A stretch of 6,150 nucleotides of DNA from Candidatus Woesearchaeota archaeon. GTDB lineage: Archaea > Nanobdellota > Nanobdellia > Woesearchaeales > UBA12501. The notes beneath the pieces were generated by a model that worked only from the letters and a program-made list of their open reading frames with translations, ran no database searches and had not been told where the DNA came from. Position 1 is the stretch's first letter; each line of letters opens with the position of its first letter. Positions 1-6,081 of this stretch are shown piece after piece. Both the position numbers and the translations under genes were made by a program. The stretch lies in assembly GCA_016177315.1 (NCBI GenBank), contig JACOVN010000035.1, forward strand, positions 1-6,150, in the 5' to 3' direction.

Positions 1-410
1 ATGTCGTGAAAGGCATGGATGTTTCCTTTGGTGGCTTATTGACGAATCTGAAGCATAAAAATGAGGAAGAGAAATACAGGAAAGAAGATCTTGCCTTTTC
101 TCTGCAGGAAACTGTCTTTGCCATGCTGATCGAAGTCTCTGAACGAGCAATGGCTCATACTGGCAAAGAAGAATTATTGCTGGCAGGAGGTGTAGCATGC
201 AATAAAAGATTGCAAGAAATGGCCAGGCAAATGTGCTTGGAAAGGAATGCAAAAATGTTTGTTCCAGAGAATCAATTCTTAATTGATAACGGAGCCATGA
301 TAGCCTGGACAGGATTGTTGATGTATAAAGCTGGAATACAAGAGAACATTCCCGAGACAACTATAAAGCCATATTTGAGGACAGATGATGTAGAGGTGAA
401 ATGGAGATGA
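1..410 (+). CDS. kae1: Kae1 (tRNA t6A37 threonylcarbamoyltransferase, KEOPS subunit), C-terminal fragment, 5' partial
   Basis: The frame is open from the left edge (Val codon at 3-5, then GTG at 6-8, which is the second Val of a typical V-V-K-G-M-D context and not a start) to TGA at 408-410. About 135 residues are visible of a family usually near 325. Kae1/TsaD, with KEOPS partners Bud32, Cgi121 and Pcc1, transfers threonylcarbamoyl to A37 of ANN-decoding tRNAs in the cytoplasm. Visible hallmarks are KGMDVSFGGLL, the glycine-rich nucleotide loop LLAGGVACNKRLQEM (about nt 180-225), DNGAMIAWTGLLMYKAG, whose Asp (codon 285-287) corresponds to the metal-binding aspartate of archaeal Kae1, and the terminal RTDDVEVKWR. 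The protein stops right after this tail, so there is no Kae1-Bud32 fusion as seen in some archaea. It converges on the minus-strand gene ending at 415, leaving 4 nt. Promoter and start are outside the window. Confidence 0.96.
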   Translation, partial: VVKGMDVSFGGLLTNLKHKNEEEKYRKEDLAFSLQETVFAMLIEVSERAMAHTGKEELLLAGGVACNKRLQEMARQMCLERNAKMFVPENQFLIDNGAMIAWTGLLMYKAGIQENIPETTIKPYLRTDDVEVKWR

Positions 411-414
411 ATTC

Positions 415-1038
415 TTACAAACGCGGCAGAGCCTGCCCCTGACCGATGAAGTATCTGACAAGGTCTGATCGGCGGGCACATTTGCTTCGCAACGAAGGAT
501 TCCCTCGTACTTGAATCAAAGGTCCCTCGTATGCTTCTTCTGGACTCATGCACCAAACCTCTCCAGGAATACCGATACTGGTGCTGTTACAAACGACACT
601 CTCAGGCTGCGTTCTCAACATGCTCAGCAATTGTTCATCATATCCATCACGGTTCTTCGTTGCCAACCTTCTTCCTGGTAATGGATCCTCAAATACCTCT
701 TCCTTTTGTTCTTGCAGTACAGCTTCAATGCCTTGCAGTAACTGTCGTTCCTGCATATTTGATGGCCGCCATGGCTCGTGTGTGCCAAGAAGCCCTGGTG
801 CACATCCGACCAAACGAGTTATCTGGTCTATATCTACACGAAGGACATCATCCTCGCTATCGTACGTGAAAGGAAAAAATGCGCCACCAATTCCATCTAC
901 ACGGGAGAAAAAGGTAATATCTCTTGTTGCAAAAGGATTATGGACCTGTCCACTCAATCGGATTTGACCGCGGAGATACCCATCCGACTGAAGTGCCAAC
1001 ATGGTTACCCTAAATTCCGCTCTAGGACCATACCCCAT
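415..1038 (-). CDS. Hypothetical soluble protein, 207 aa, no recognised family
   Basis: I do not recognise this protein. The frame stays open upstream to 1182, but the extra 48 residues would be encoded by the AT-rich divergent promoter region. ATG at 1038 is preferred because a TATA box (CTATAAAAAG, 1069-1060) lies about 27 nt upstream, fitting a leaderless or nearly leaderless archaeal mRNA. The N-terminal half (residues about 5-70) alternates polar and hydrophobic residues as in a beta-rich fold. Residues about 95-118 form a charged amphipathic helix (ERQLLQGIEAVLQEQKEEV), and the tail is arginine-rich (SLRSKCARRSDLVRYFIG, 182-199). Four cysteines (79, 150, 163, 187) are not spaced as a zinc finger. 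There is no signal peptide or membrane segment, so it is probably cytoplasmic. The protein-like composition and clean promoter argue for a real gene; opposite-strand frames here are Ser/Cys-rich shadows. M13 (codon 1002-1000) is an alternative start. Confidence 0.72.
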   Translation of the reverse strand: MGYGPRAEFRVTMLALQSDGYLRGQIRLSGQVHNPFATRDITFFSRVDGIGGAFFPFTYDSEDDVLRVDIDQITRLVGCAPGLLGTHEPWRPSNMQERQLLQGIEAVLQEQKEEVFEDPLPGRRLATKNRDGYDEQLLSMLRTQPESVVCNSTSIGIPGEVWCMSPEEAYEGPLIQVRGNPSLRSKCARRSDLVRYFIGQGQALPRL

Positions 1039-1059
1039 TCTTCTGGGGTAAAAGAACTT

Positions 1060-1069
1060 CTTTTTATAG
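1060..1069 (-). promoter_or_regulatory. TATA box of the 207-aa hypothetical gene
   Basis: CTATAAAAAG on the minus strand, preceded by a purine-rich BRE-like GCGAAAA. Its centre is about 27 nt before the ATG at 1038, so transcription would begin at or just before the start codon. A second TATA-like run (minus strand TTTATATAAAAAG, about 1088-1076) lies upstream and would give a leader of about 20 nt. No good Shine-Dalgarno precedes the ATG, which fits leaderless translation. Confidence 0.6.
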
Positions 1070-1138
1070 TTTTCGCTTTTTATATAAATTATATAGATGT
1101 ATACTTTTAGGCATTTACGAGGCAGTATCCCTGATGTC

Positions 1139-1154
1139 ATGCACCGGAATGCAT
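1139..1154. repeat. Short inverted repeat overlapping the rightward TATA box (operator candidate)
   Basis: ATGCA (1139-1143) and TGCAT (1150-1154) are inverted arms around CCGGAA. The right arm runs into the TATA box at 1153-1159 of the gene starting at 1201, where a bound repressor could block TBP. The arms are only 5 bp, so chance occurrence is quite possible. Confidence 0.25.
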
Positions 1155-1160
1155 ATAAAG
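1151..1160 (+). promoter_or_regulatory. TATA box for the membrane pseudo-protease gene
   Basis: GCATATAAAG with GGAA just upstream. Its centre near 1156 predicts a transcription start near 1180, giving a leader of about 20 nt that keeps the ribosome binding site at 1186-1192. It is divergent from the leftward promoter at 1060-1069. Confidence 0.55.
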
Positions 1161-1185
1161 AGCATATTATTTCTGCTTTCATTCA

Positions 1186-1192
1186 AGGGGGT
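1186..1192 (+). promoter_or_regulatory. Ribosome binding site (AGGGGGT) fixing the start at 1201
   Basis: AGGGGGT differs from AGGAGGT by one base, which can form a G-U wobble with the anti-Shine-Dalgarno. It sits 8 nt before ATG 1201. An in-frame TTG at 1192 overlaps this site and is therefore not the start. Confidence 0.6.
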
Positions 1193-1200
1193 TGAAAACC

Positions 1201-2463
1201 ATGAAGAGACAGAGACTATCAATTCTTGGTCTTCTTTTTTTCCTACTGGTACCAGTCTCCTTCGCCCAAGCACCTTCCTTCTTCGATGCGAGCAAAATAG
1301 ACCAAACAGCAGCGCTGCTGGAAACAGAATTTTCTGAAATTGAAGCTGCCATGGATCCCAACGAAAGAGTGATAGTCATAGAAGGGAGTAACCTCAATGG
1401 CTTTGAGGAAATGCTGTTGCCCTATATCAAAACACGATACCCATTCATTGAACGGGTTGGAACAGTGCCAGAGGATAAAGTTACTCTTGGAGGGATTCTC
1501 AATGAGAAAAGAATGGTTGTATTGCTCGGAGGCCCTTCCCAGAATTCCCTCACTACAGCATTACAGAATGAAATTGCTCTGCAAGAGCGAGAGCATCCTT
1601 CCAAAGATTTCCTGGCTATTTACGAAGGAGTCAATAAGGCAAATGCGAAAGTCATGGTTCTATCCGATAGGAGGGGTTTTGGCAATATTCCAAGAGTAGG
1701 TCCCAGCAGATCCCCTCTTGCAAGATTCATGTCGCTTCCAGCAGTTATTGCCACTGCCTCTGTTCTCTCTGTTTTCCTCATGTGGCTCTGGAATATTATT
1801 GGGGGGCCAATAAGAGTAGTTGCAGCAAGAATCATAACAACACGGAAAGCACAAAAAGCAAAAACCGAAGCAGCGCAGAGATTTTTCTCGATTGGCGCAT
1901 TCCAGATGAAGTATAGAGAGCTGGGCTCTATCCTCTTGGCTGCTCTGGTCTATGCCACAGCTTCTACCATAGCCGTCATTGGTTTTGGCGTACCGCTTCT
2001 TCAAGCTTTGAAAATCAATATTGTGGGAGGGATTGCCTTTTATGGGATTCGAGAATTGGCACGATTGCTGATGTGCCATAGGATGAAATTCCATACTGAA
2101 TATATCTTCTGGTTGCCAGGAGCTATTTTTGGTTTGTTGAGTGGGTATCTTGGCAATACACTCAACACTCCGGGCTATGTAAAACCATACCAAGATGCAA
2201 AACCCAATCAACTTGCCTTTGTGCAGTACATGGTTCTCCTTGGCACCTTTTTTCTTGCCTTGACGTTCCTCATTCTCAATCTCCTTGTTCCAACAGTAGG
2301 AAAACAGCTCTTCGGCATCATTGCTTCGACCTATGCAGCGATAGAAATTCTGCCTGTCGATCCTTGTCCTGGGCGAAACATCTGGAAATGGAAGCCGTGG
2401 CTGCAGATTATTACCTTTCTCATTATCTGGCCGGCGTATATTTTCTTCCATTTTATTGTTTAA
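1201..2463 (+). CDS. Secreted-domain membrane protein with degenerate site-2-protease (M50) domain, predicted inactive
   Basis: 420 residues from ATG 1201. A signal peptide (about 1-24) ends in an AQA cleavage site. An extracytoplasmic domain follows (about 25-175) with beta-strand-like stretches (RVIVIEG at 56-62; RMVVLLGGPSQN at 104-115); its GGPxxN motif is reminiscent of archaeal S-layer/cell-wall modules. A membrane anchor spans about 178-202, then a basic linker (209-222), then five or six hydrophobic segments (about 243-265, 270-292, 300-320, 340-362, 367-385, 400-420). The C-terminal half matches the layout of archaeal site-2 proteases: RELAR (284-288) stands where HExxH belongs; TEYIFWLPGAIFGLLSGYLG and NTPGYVKPY stand where the AEF-W-G and APGAVYI stretches belong; ILPVDPCPGRNIWKW (383-397) stands where NLLPIPPLDG belongs. 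Both zinc-binding His are Arg and the third ligand Asp is Pro (390), while Glu285 remains. Family placement is by motif pattern only. The likely role is binding or regulating a membrane or surface partner, not proteolysis; the partner is unknown. Confidence 0.85.
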   Translation: MKRQRLSILGLLFFLLVPVSFAQAPSFFDASKIDQTAALLETEFSEIEAAMDPNERVIVIEGSNLNGFEEMLLPYIKTRYPFIERVGTVPEDKVTLGGILNEKRMVVLLGGPSQNSLTTALQNEIALQEREHPSKDFLAIYEGVNKANAKVMVLSDRRGFGNIPRVGPSRSPLARFMSLPAVIATASVLSVFLMWLWNIIGGPIRVVAARIITTRKAQKAKTEAAQRFFSIGAFQMKYRELGSILLAALVYATASTIAVIGFGVPLLQALKINIVGGIAFYGIRELARLLMCHRMKFHTEYIFWLPGAIFGLLSGYLGNTLNTPGYVKPYQDAKPNQLAFVQYMVLLGTFFLALTFLILNLLVPTVGKQLFGIIASTYAAIEILPVDPCPGRNIWKWKPWLQIITFLIIWPAYIFFHFIV

Positions 2464-2488
2464 ATTATCACTTCTGAGTAGGGTTAAT

Positions 2489-2504
2489 GGAAAGGTTTAA
2501 ATAT
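2489..2504 (+). promoter_or_regulatory. BRE/TATA promoter of the 592-aa gene
   Basis: GGAAAGG (BRE-like) followed by TTTAAATAT (2496-2504). It predicts a transcription start near 2525, a leader of about 11 nt before ATG 2536. It suggests the gene has its own promoter and does not depend only on read-through from the gene ending at 2463. The rest of the 72-nt intergenic stretch shows no clear terminator T-tract. Confidence 0.6.
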
Positions 2505-2535
2505 CAGGCAAGAATCCATCCTTGGGGTTGGGAAA

Positions 2536-4314
2536 ATGGCTCAAGAAGATAAGAAACAGCAAGGCTTGGAGGATATCGTTGCTCATGAGGATACTTTCCC
2601 CGTCCTGCTGCGGAAGCGTATCGCTGCCGTGCCAGTGGACGGAGAAGAGCATATTGTTTATTCTGGAATTGCAGCGATGTGCGAAGTGGATATGTTCAAC
2701 AGCACAGAGCTCGTCCATCTTCTTGCTAAGAAATACTATGTACCGGTACGACTGATTACCTCACAGCTAAAGACGTTACGGAAGATGGTAGAGCAGCATG
2801 GTGGATACTGGTGGCAGGTGCCCGGCGATGCAGTCCGATACATTTTCAACACGCTGGATGCAGCAATCCTCTGTACTGCCGAGATTATGCAGTGGGCAGA
2901 CCGTGAATTAACCGAGTTTGTAAAGGATTACGCAATAGCAGGAGCGATGCTGCGAGAAGAAGGAAAACTTAGTGAGGATCCTGAAGAGCAGGATAAGCAG
3001 ATTCGAGAAAAAATAACCTTGTTACGAGTCCTTAAGGATATATGGAATAACAACGTTCCGAGGGAAAGGAAGGGAGAAAAGGAGCGCTACGAAGAGCTCT
3101 ATGCCAAGTTAGATAAAGAGATTGAGGGATTGAGCCGAGAAATACGGGGGCGTCTTCCAACCAGAGGCGGGATAGCCCACGGGAATTTGGAATTCACCGT
3201 AACGAAAAGCGAATACGCGGAAAACGGAAAAGCTTCTATTGAAATGGATAGGGATCCTGCAGGTCCTGTTCGCTACCTCTTTACCCGATTGACGGATAAG
3301 GGCGGGCCTCTTGCAGGACAGAAGGACCGCATTCTTATTGCTGCCTATGATCCACTACCTCCTCCACAGCATTTCACGTGGAAAGAGTTGGGAGAAACTT
3401 GGGTTGGGAATAATAAATTCCTTCTCTATGAGACATGGGGAATCGACCATTTCAACCATCCTACCTTTGATGGCCGTATTCCGGATGGTTCTCCGCTCTT
3501 GAAAAATCTCGAACAGTACAGGGCCGAGGTGCTTCGAGAGCGTGATTTCCTCAGGAATCTGCAAATGAAGAAGCGAGACTTCTCCATTCCTTGGCTGGAT
3601 GTCACCCACGAACTGCGAGAAGGAACAGACAGGTATAAGAATGGCCGAACGCTGATGGTTACGGCCTTGGTGGCAGGGATGCTCGATGCTATGCATGCCA
3701 TTCATCAGGAATACCTCCAGATGGTCCATTCCATTGAGGAAGGCCATTTGGAAGGTTTTCCATACCTCCATGGCTTTCTCCAGGATGAGCGACTAACCAG
3801 CTTCATGCAATGGCTCGGAAACAATAGAAAGACAATGCTCTTGGCTGCTTTGACCTACAGTAATGGTGGTGCTATAGCACGCGCCAACTCTGATACTCCA
3901 AAATATCCGACAAGAAAACTTTATCCCGAGGCCAATCAAACAAGAATAGCGAGCGAAAGAAAAGCAGCGGTGCTTTCCACCAGTGACTATACAGAATTGA
4001 GTGATCTCGGAGTACCGGACATTCTCGCTGTACAAGACAAGCCTATTTCCCAAATTAAAAAAGAAGATGGCCATGAGCGGGCTATGCAAGCGCTGATCCT
4101 TAGATTTGCATCGAGATATATCCATCACAGAAGTCATCGCCCATGGAAACTTCCACTCCAGACAGCAGAGGCAGCAATGGAGGCTGCGGATCGGGAATTA
4201 TCGGATATTATTCAGGATGGCAGAATGCAGGACCGGTACCTCCTCCTCGTGAAGGATGCTTTCCTCCGGACTTTAGGTTTGCATTTGCCGCCGGGAATAT
4301 ACGCCGGTGCCTAA
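2536..4314 (+). CDS. Large soluble orphan protein, 592 aa; possible winged-helix N-terminal region and coiled coil
   Basis: I recognise no family. The start ATG 2536 follows a TATA box by about 36 nt and a TGGGG run (2523-2527). No signal peptide or membrane span is visible, so it is probably cytoplasmic. Residues about 53-96 (NSTELVHLLAKKYY, then ITSQLKTLRKMVEQHGGYWWQV) have the helix-helix-wing rhythm of a winged helix, a weak resemblance. Residues about 150-205 are highly charged and helical, probably a coiled coil. The middle (210-300) looks like a mixed alpha/beta domain ending in Trp-rich ETWVGNNKFLLYETWGIDHFNH. Residues 385-415 are His-rich and helical (MHAIHQEYLQMVHSIEEGHLEGF), and another His cluster follows (RYIHHRSHRPW, 527-537), perhaps metal or nucleic-acid contacts. 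The C-terminus (541-580) is helical. No nuclease, kinase, P-loop or HD signature was found. It lies downstream of the pseudo-protease, and its TAA overlaps the stop of the convergent glycosyltransferase. Confidence 0.85.
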   Translation: MAQEDKKQQGLEDIVAHEDTFPVLLRKRIAAVPVDGEEHIVYSGIAAMCEVDMFNSTELVHLLAKKYYVPVRLITSQLKTLRKMVEQHGGYWWQVPGDAVRYIFNTLDAAILCTAEIMQWADRELTEFVKDYAIAGAMLREEGKLSEDPEEQDKQIREKITLLRVLKDIWNNNVPRERKGEKERYEELYAKLDKEIEGLSREIRGRLPTRGGIAHGNLEFTVTKSEYAENGKASIEMDRDPAGPVRYLFTRLTDKGGPLAGQKDRILIAAYDPLPPPQHFTWKELGETWVGNNKFLLYETWGIDHFNHPTFDGRIPDGSPLLKNLEQYRAEVLRERDFLRNLQMKKRDFSIPWLDVTHELREGTDRYKNGRTLMVTALVAGMLDAMHAIHQEYLQMVHSIEEGHLEGFPYLHGFLQDERLTSFMQWLGNNRKTMLLAALTYSNGGAIARANSDTPKYPTRKLYPEANQTRIASERKAAVLSTSDYTELSDLGVPDILAVQDKPISQIKKEDGHERAMQALILRFASRYIHHRSHRPWKLPLQTAEAAMEAADRELSDIIQDGRMQDRYLLLVKDAFLRTLGLHLPPGIYAGA

Positions 4315-5780
4315 GAAACAGCTCCTTCCATCGCATACACCACCATCTTCACCTCACCAATATTCTCCTCCTGTACCAATGTGCCTCTTCCGTGCATGGC
4401 CAGTACAACCTTTTCATTCAATGCTGCTCCCCTGTCCACGAACCAGATTCTCTTGTATTGCTCTAGCTCCCCAATGTTCTTGATGTAGGTGCTCTCATCA
4501 TAATAATTTCCTCCTAGGTAAATGGGCAATTTTTTATTGCTGAGAATAAGATTTTTTATCCGCCCATCATGGTAGAGGGTAAAAGAGAGCAGAGCAAAGG
4601 GATCCACGTGCACCACAATGTCGCCTTCCTGCACTTCCTTCTCCACAAACTCTGCAGCATCCGCAATATCCGTATTTGCTGATGCATAGTATGGCACCAA
4701 GCAGAAAAGGTTGGCAACAATATAGGCAACAGCAAAAATGCCAGCAATGATTTTATTCGTGATATGGCTGAACCCTTTCGCGGCGAGTAAATACACTGCC
4801 GGAGTGAAGAGAATAAAATATCGTTCATAGAACACGGACTGGGTAGCGAGGGAAATGAGCAAGGAAACCAACAGCGGGGCAAGGATGGTGATCAAGAGAA
4901 AATAATTCGCCTTTTCCTTCCGGATGATAATCTTTTTCTGCCGGATTTTATAGAAGGAAACGATGCCTCCAAGGATGAGAATGCCTAGAACAAAAAAATT
5001 CCATATGTTATCCATCATAAATACTACCACATCAAAAATCCTCAGCAGGGTTGGCTGAGTAATCCAGTAATCCTCCTGCATGTGCTGCACCTGTAGCCAG
5101 AGAGCCGGGATCCATGGCAAGAATGCAGTGGCAATGACTGCCTGGCTCAACATCCATTTCTTCGTTAAACTCCAATGCTTGTAGCAGAAAATAAAGAATA
5201 TGGCCTGGGCAAAGAGCACGAAGATAGCATAGTAATGGGTGTATAATGCGGCAGCAGACGTGAGAACATACAGCACCCAGTCAATCGAAAGAATGCTCTT
5301 CTGCTCCTCCTTAATCGTCTTCATAAAATAGTAGCTGGAGAGGATGGTGAGAAAGACTGCTAAGGTATACATTCGGATTTCCTGGGAATACCGAATCTGC
5401 AAGCAGGCAACTGCCATGAGAAAGGCTGCAATGTGTCCAACTCTTCTATTGTACAGCAAACTGCCAAGCTTGTAGATGGCAATGATCGACAGGAGGCTGA
5501 AGAGCACCGAGAAGAGCTCAAGGAATATCTGAGAATCAGAAACCAGCATCCAAACATGGAGAAGGAGATAGTACAGGGGCGGCAGGAAATCCATGCTTGC
5601 CAATCCAGGGAAGATTTGAAAGAAAGGGAGCTTTGCAATGAACAAGCTGGCTGCTTCATCAAACCAAATGCTCCTGCTGTTGATCGTGATCAGCCGCAGC
5701 ACTAATCCCAGGAGCATCAAGGCAAGTACATACTTGCCACGCTTCACAGAGCGGAGTATTTTCTGAGAATCCAGCAGCAT
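4311..5780 (-). CDS. GT-C membrane glycosyltransferase, PMT_2/ArnT-like (GT39/GT83 type)
   Basis: 489 residues, a normal length for the family. These enzymes use a lipid-phosphate-linked sugar and transfer it outside the membrane to protein or lipid; donor and acceptor here are unknown. TM1 (about 17-33) is followed by an extracytoplasmic loop with SRSIWFDEAASLF, whose Asp41-Glu42 is the expected catalytic/metal site. Next come MDFLPPLYYLLLHVW (63-77, the hPPLYY motif), YSQEIRMYTL (131-140, the family's Q/R-E-x-R-M-Y segment), THYYA (171-175), a run of further spans, and YERYFILFTPAVYLLAAKG (318-336). The last 120 or so residues (from 366) form a soluble extracytoplasmic domain (DIADAAEFVEKEVQEGDIVV). 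ATG 5780 has GGGGGT at 5791-5786, 5 nt upstream, and starts 20 nt after the zinc-ribbon stop, so the two are probably one operon. Its TAG shares three bases with the TAA of the convergent 592-aa gene. A role in S-layer or surface-glycan decoration is an inference. Confidence 0.93.
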   Translation of the reverse strand: MLLDSQKILRSVKRGKYVLALMLLGLVLRLITINSRSIWFDEAASLFIAKLPFFQIFPGLASMDFLPPLYYLLLHVWMLVSDSQIFLELFSVLFSLLSIIAIYKLGSLLYNRRVGHIAAFLMAVACLQIRYSQEIRMYTLAVFLTILSSYYFMKTIKEEQKSILSIDWVLYVLTSAAALYTHYYAIFVLFAQAIFFIFCYKHWSLTKKWMLSQAVIATAFLPWIPALWLQVQHMQEDYWITQPTLLRIFDVVVFMMDNIWNFFVLGILILGGIVSFYKIRQKKIIIRKEKANYFLLITILAPLLVSLLISLATQSVFYERYFILFTPAVYLLAAKGFSHITNKIIAGIFAVAYIVANLFCLVPYYASANTDIADAAEFVEKEVQEGDIVVHVDPFALLSFTLYHDGRIKNLILSNKKLPIYLGGNYYDESTYIKNIGELEQYKRIWFVDRGAALNEKVVLAMHGRGTLVQEENIGEVKMVVYAMEGAVS

Positions 5781-5785
5781 GCAAT

Positions 5786-5791
5786 ACCCCC
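5786..5791 (-). promoter_or_regulatory. Ribosome binding site (GGGGGT) of the glycosyltransferase
   Basis: GGGGGT on the minus strand, 5 nt before ATG 5780, inside the 20-nt gap after the zinc-ribbon gene. It has the same G-for-A variant as the site at 1186-1192. It supports internal translation initiation on a shared mRNA. Confidence 0.5.
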
Positions 5792-5800
5792 ATCCGCCTC

Positions 5801-5968
5801 TTAGATCACGTCACTAGCCTTCTTGTACTTCTTCTCCAGCTCAGGAGGAAGCTCGGTGAAGATTTCCCCGCAATCCTGGCATATGATTTCATCTTCAGCC
5901 TTCTTGTAGATGATATGCTCACTCCCGCATGCCGGGCATCGCTTCACTTTCGGTAGGTCTACTGTCAT
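5801..5968 (-). CDS. TFIIB-type zinc-ribbon mini-protein, 55 aa
   Basis: The protein is little more than one zinc ribbon: CPACGS (Cys11, Cys14) and IICQDCGEIF (Cys30, Cys33), two CxxC knuckles 15 residues apart as in the N-terminal ribbon of archaeal TFB/TFIIB, then a charged helical tail (PPELEKKYKKASDVI). It lacks TFB's B-finger and cyclin repeats and so is not a general transcription factor itself. Such small ribbons may bind nucleic acid or RNA polymerase or act as adaptors; the target is unknown. The frame extends to an ATG at 6007, but those 13 extra codons cover the promoter (ACTTTATAAAGG). ATG 5968 lies about 27 nt from the TATA centre and has GGAG 4 nt before it, so it is preferred. 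It is the first gene of a probable operon with the glycosyltransferase. Confidence 0.85.
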   Translation of the reverse strand: MTVDLPKVKRCPACGSEHIIYKKAEDEIICQDCGEIFTELPPELEKKYKKASDVI

Positions 5969-5988
5969 GCTTCTCCAGCTTTCCTGTT

Positions 5989-6000
5989 CCTTTATAAAGT
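5989..6000 (-). promoter_or_regulatory. TATA box of the zinc-ribbon/glycosyltransferase operon
   Basis: ACTTTATAAAGG on the minus strand. Its centre near 5995 predicts transcription starting near 5970, next to ATG 5968, so the mRNA is probably leaderless. The core CTTTATAAAG is a palindrome and could in principle bind TBP in either orientation. Confidence 0.65.
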
Positions 6001-6045
6001 TTTTCATGCTGCTTTAAAATATTCCGAAAGGTCAAGGGAAGAGCA

Positions 6046-6059
6046 TAAGCTTTATAAAA
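6046..6059 (+). promoter_or_regulatory. Strong rightward TATA box with no evident long gene downstream
   Basis: TAAGC followed by TTTATAAAA (6051-6059), a good archaeal TATA. The predicted transcription start is near 6080. It is divergent from the zinc-ribbon promoter. What it drives is cut by, or lies close to, the right edge of the window. Confidence 0.55.
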
Positions 6060-6080
6060 TCGGCCCGTTTAAAAGGCCGA
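6060..6080. repeat. GC-rich inverted repeat between TATA box and predicted start site
   Basis: TCGGCC (6060-6065) and GGCCGA (6075-6080) are perfect 6-bp inverted arms around an AT-rich 9-nt centre. The position directly downstream of the TATA box suits a repressor operator. If transcription starts earlier than predicted it could instead be a 5' RNA hairpin. Confidence 0.5.
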
Positions 6081-6081
6081 A

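Noticed and set aside
548..967. 139-codon open frame on the plus strand opposite the 207-aa gene
   Set aside because: The product is Ser/Cys/Pro-rich with no fold-like pattern, and no TATA box or Shine-Dalgarno precedes it. The minus-strand frame has better composition and a promoter.
1039..1182. 48-residue N-terminal extension of the 207-aa protein
   Set aside because: It covers the AT-rich divergent promoter region including TATA boxes for both strands; the translated stretch (YIYIIYIKSENYKKK) mirrors AT-rich DNA.
2050..2064. Active zinc metalloprotease call for the 1201-2463 gene
   Set aside because: The HExxH position reads Arg-Glu-Leu-Ala-Arg and the third ligand position is Pro, so metal binding is not supported.
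1660..2451. 263-codon open frame on the minus strand opposite the pseudoprotease gene
   Set aside because: It lies wholly antisense to a gene with clear signal peptide, membrane spans and S2P motifs. Its product is low-complexity in character (rich in Asn, Ser, Cys) with no promoter or ribosome site.
3355..3771. 138-codon minus-strand frame inside the 592-aa gene
   Set aside because: Antisense shadow with no start signals or recognisable motif; the sense frame is continuous and protein-like.
5801..5968. Calling the zinc ribbon a full TFB/TFIIB gene or fragment
   Set aside because: The frame ends cleanly with its own stop after a charged tail, and no cyclin-repeat coding follows; the next gene is the glycosyltransferase.
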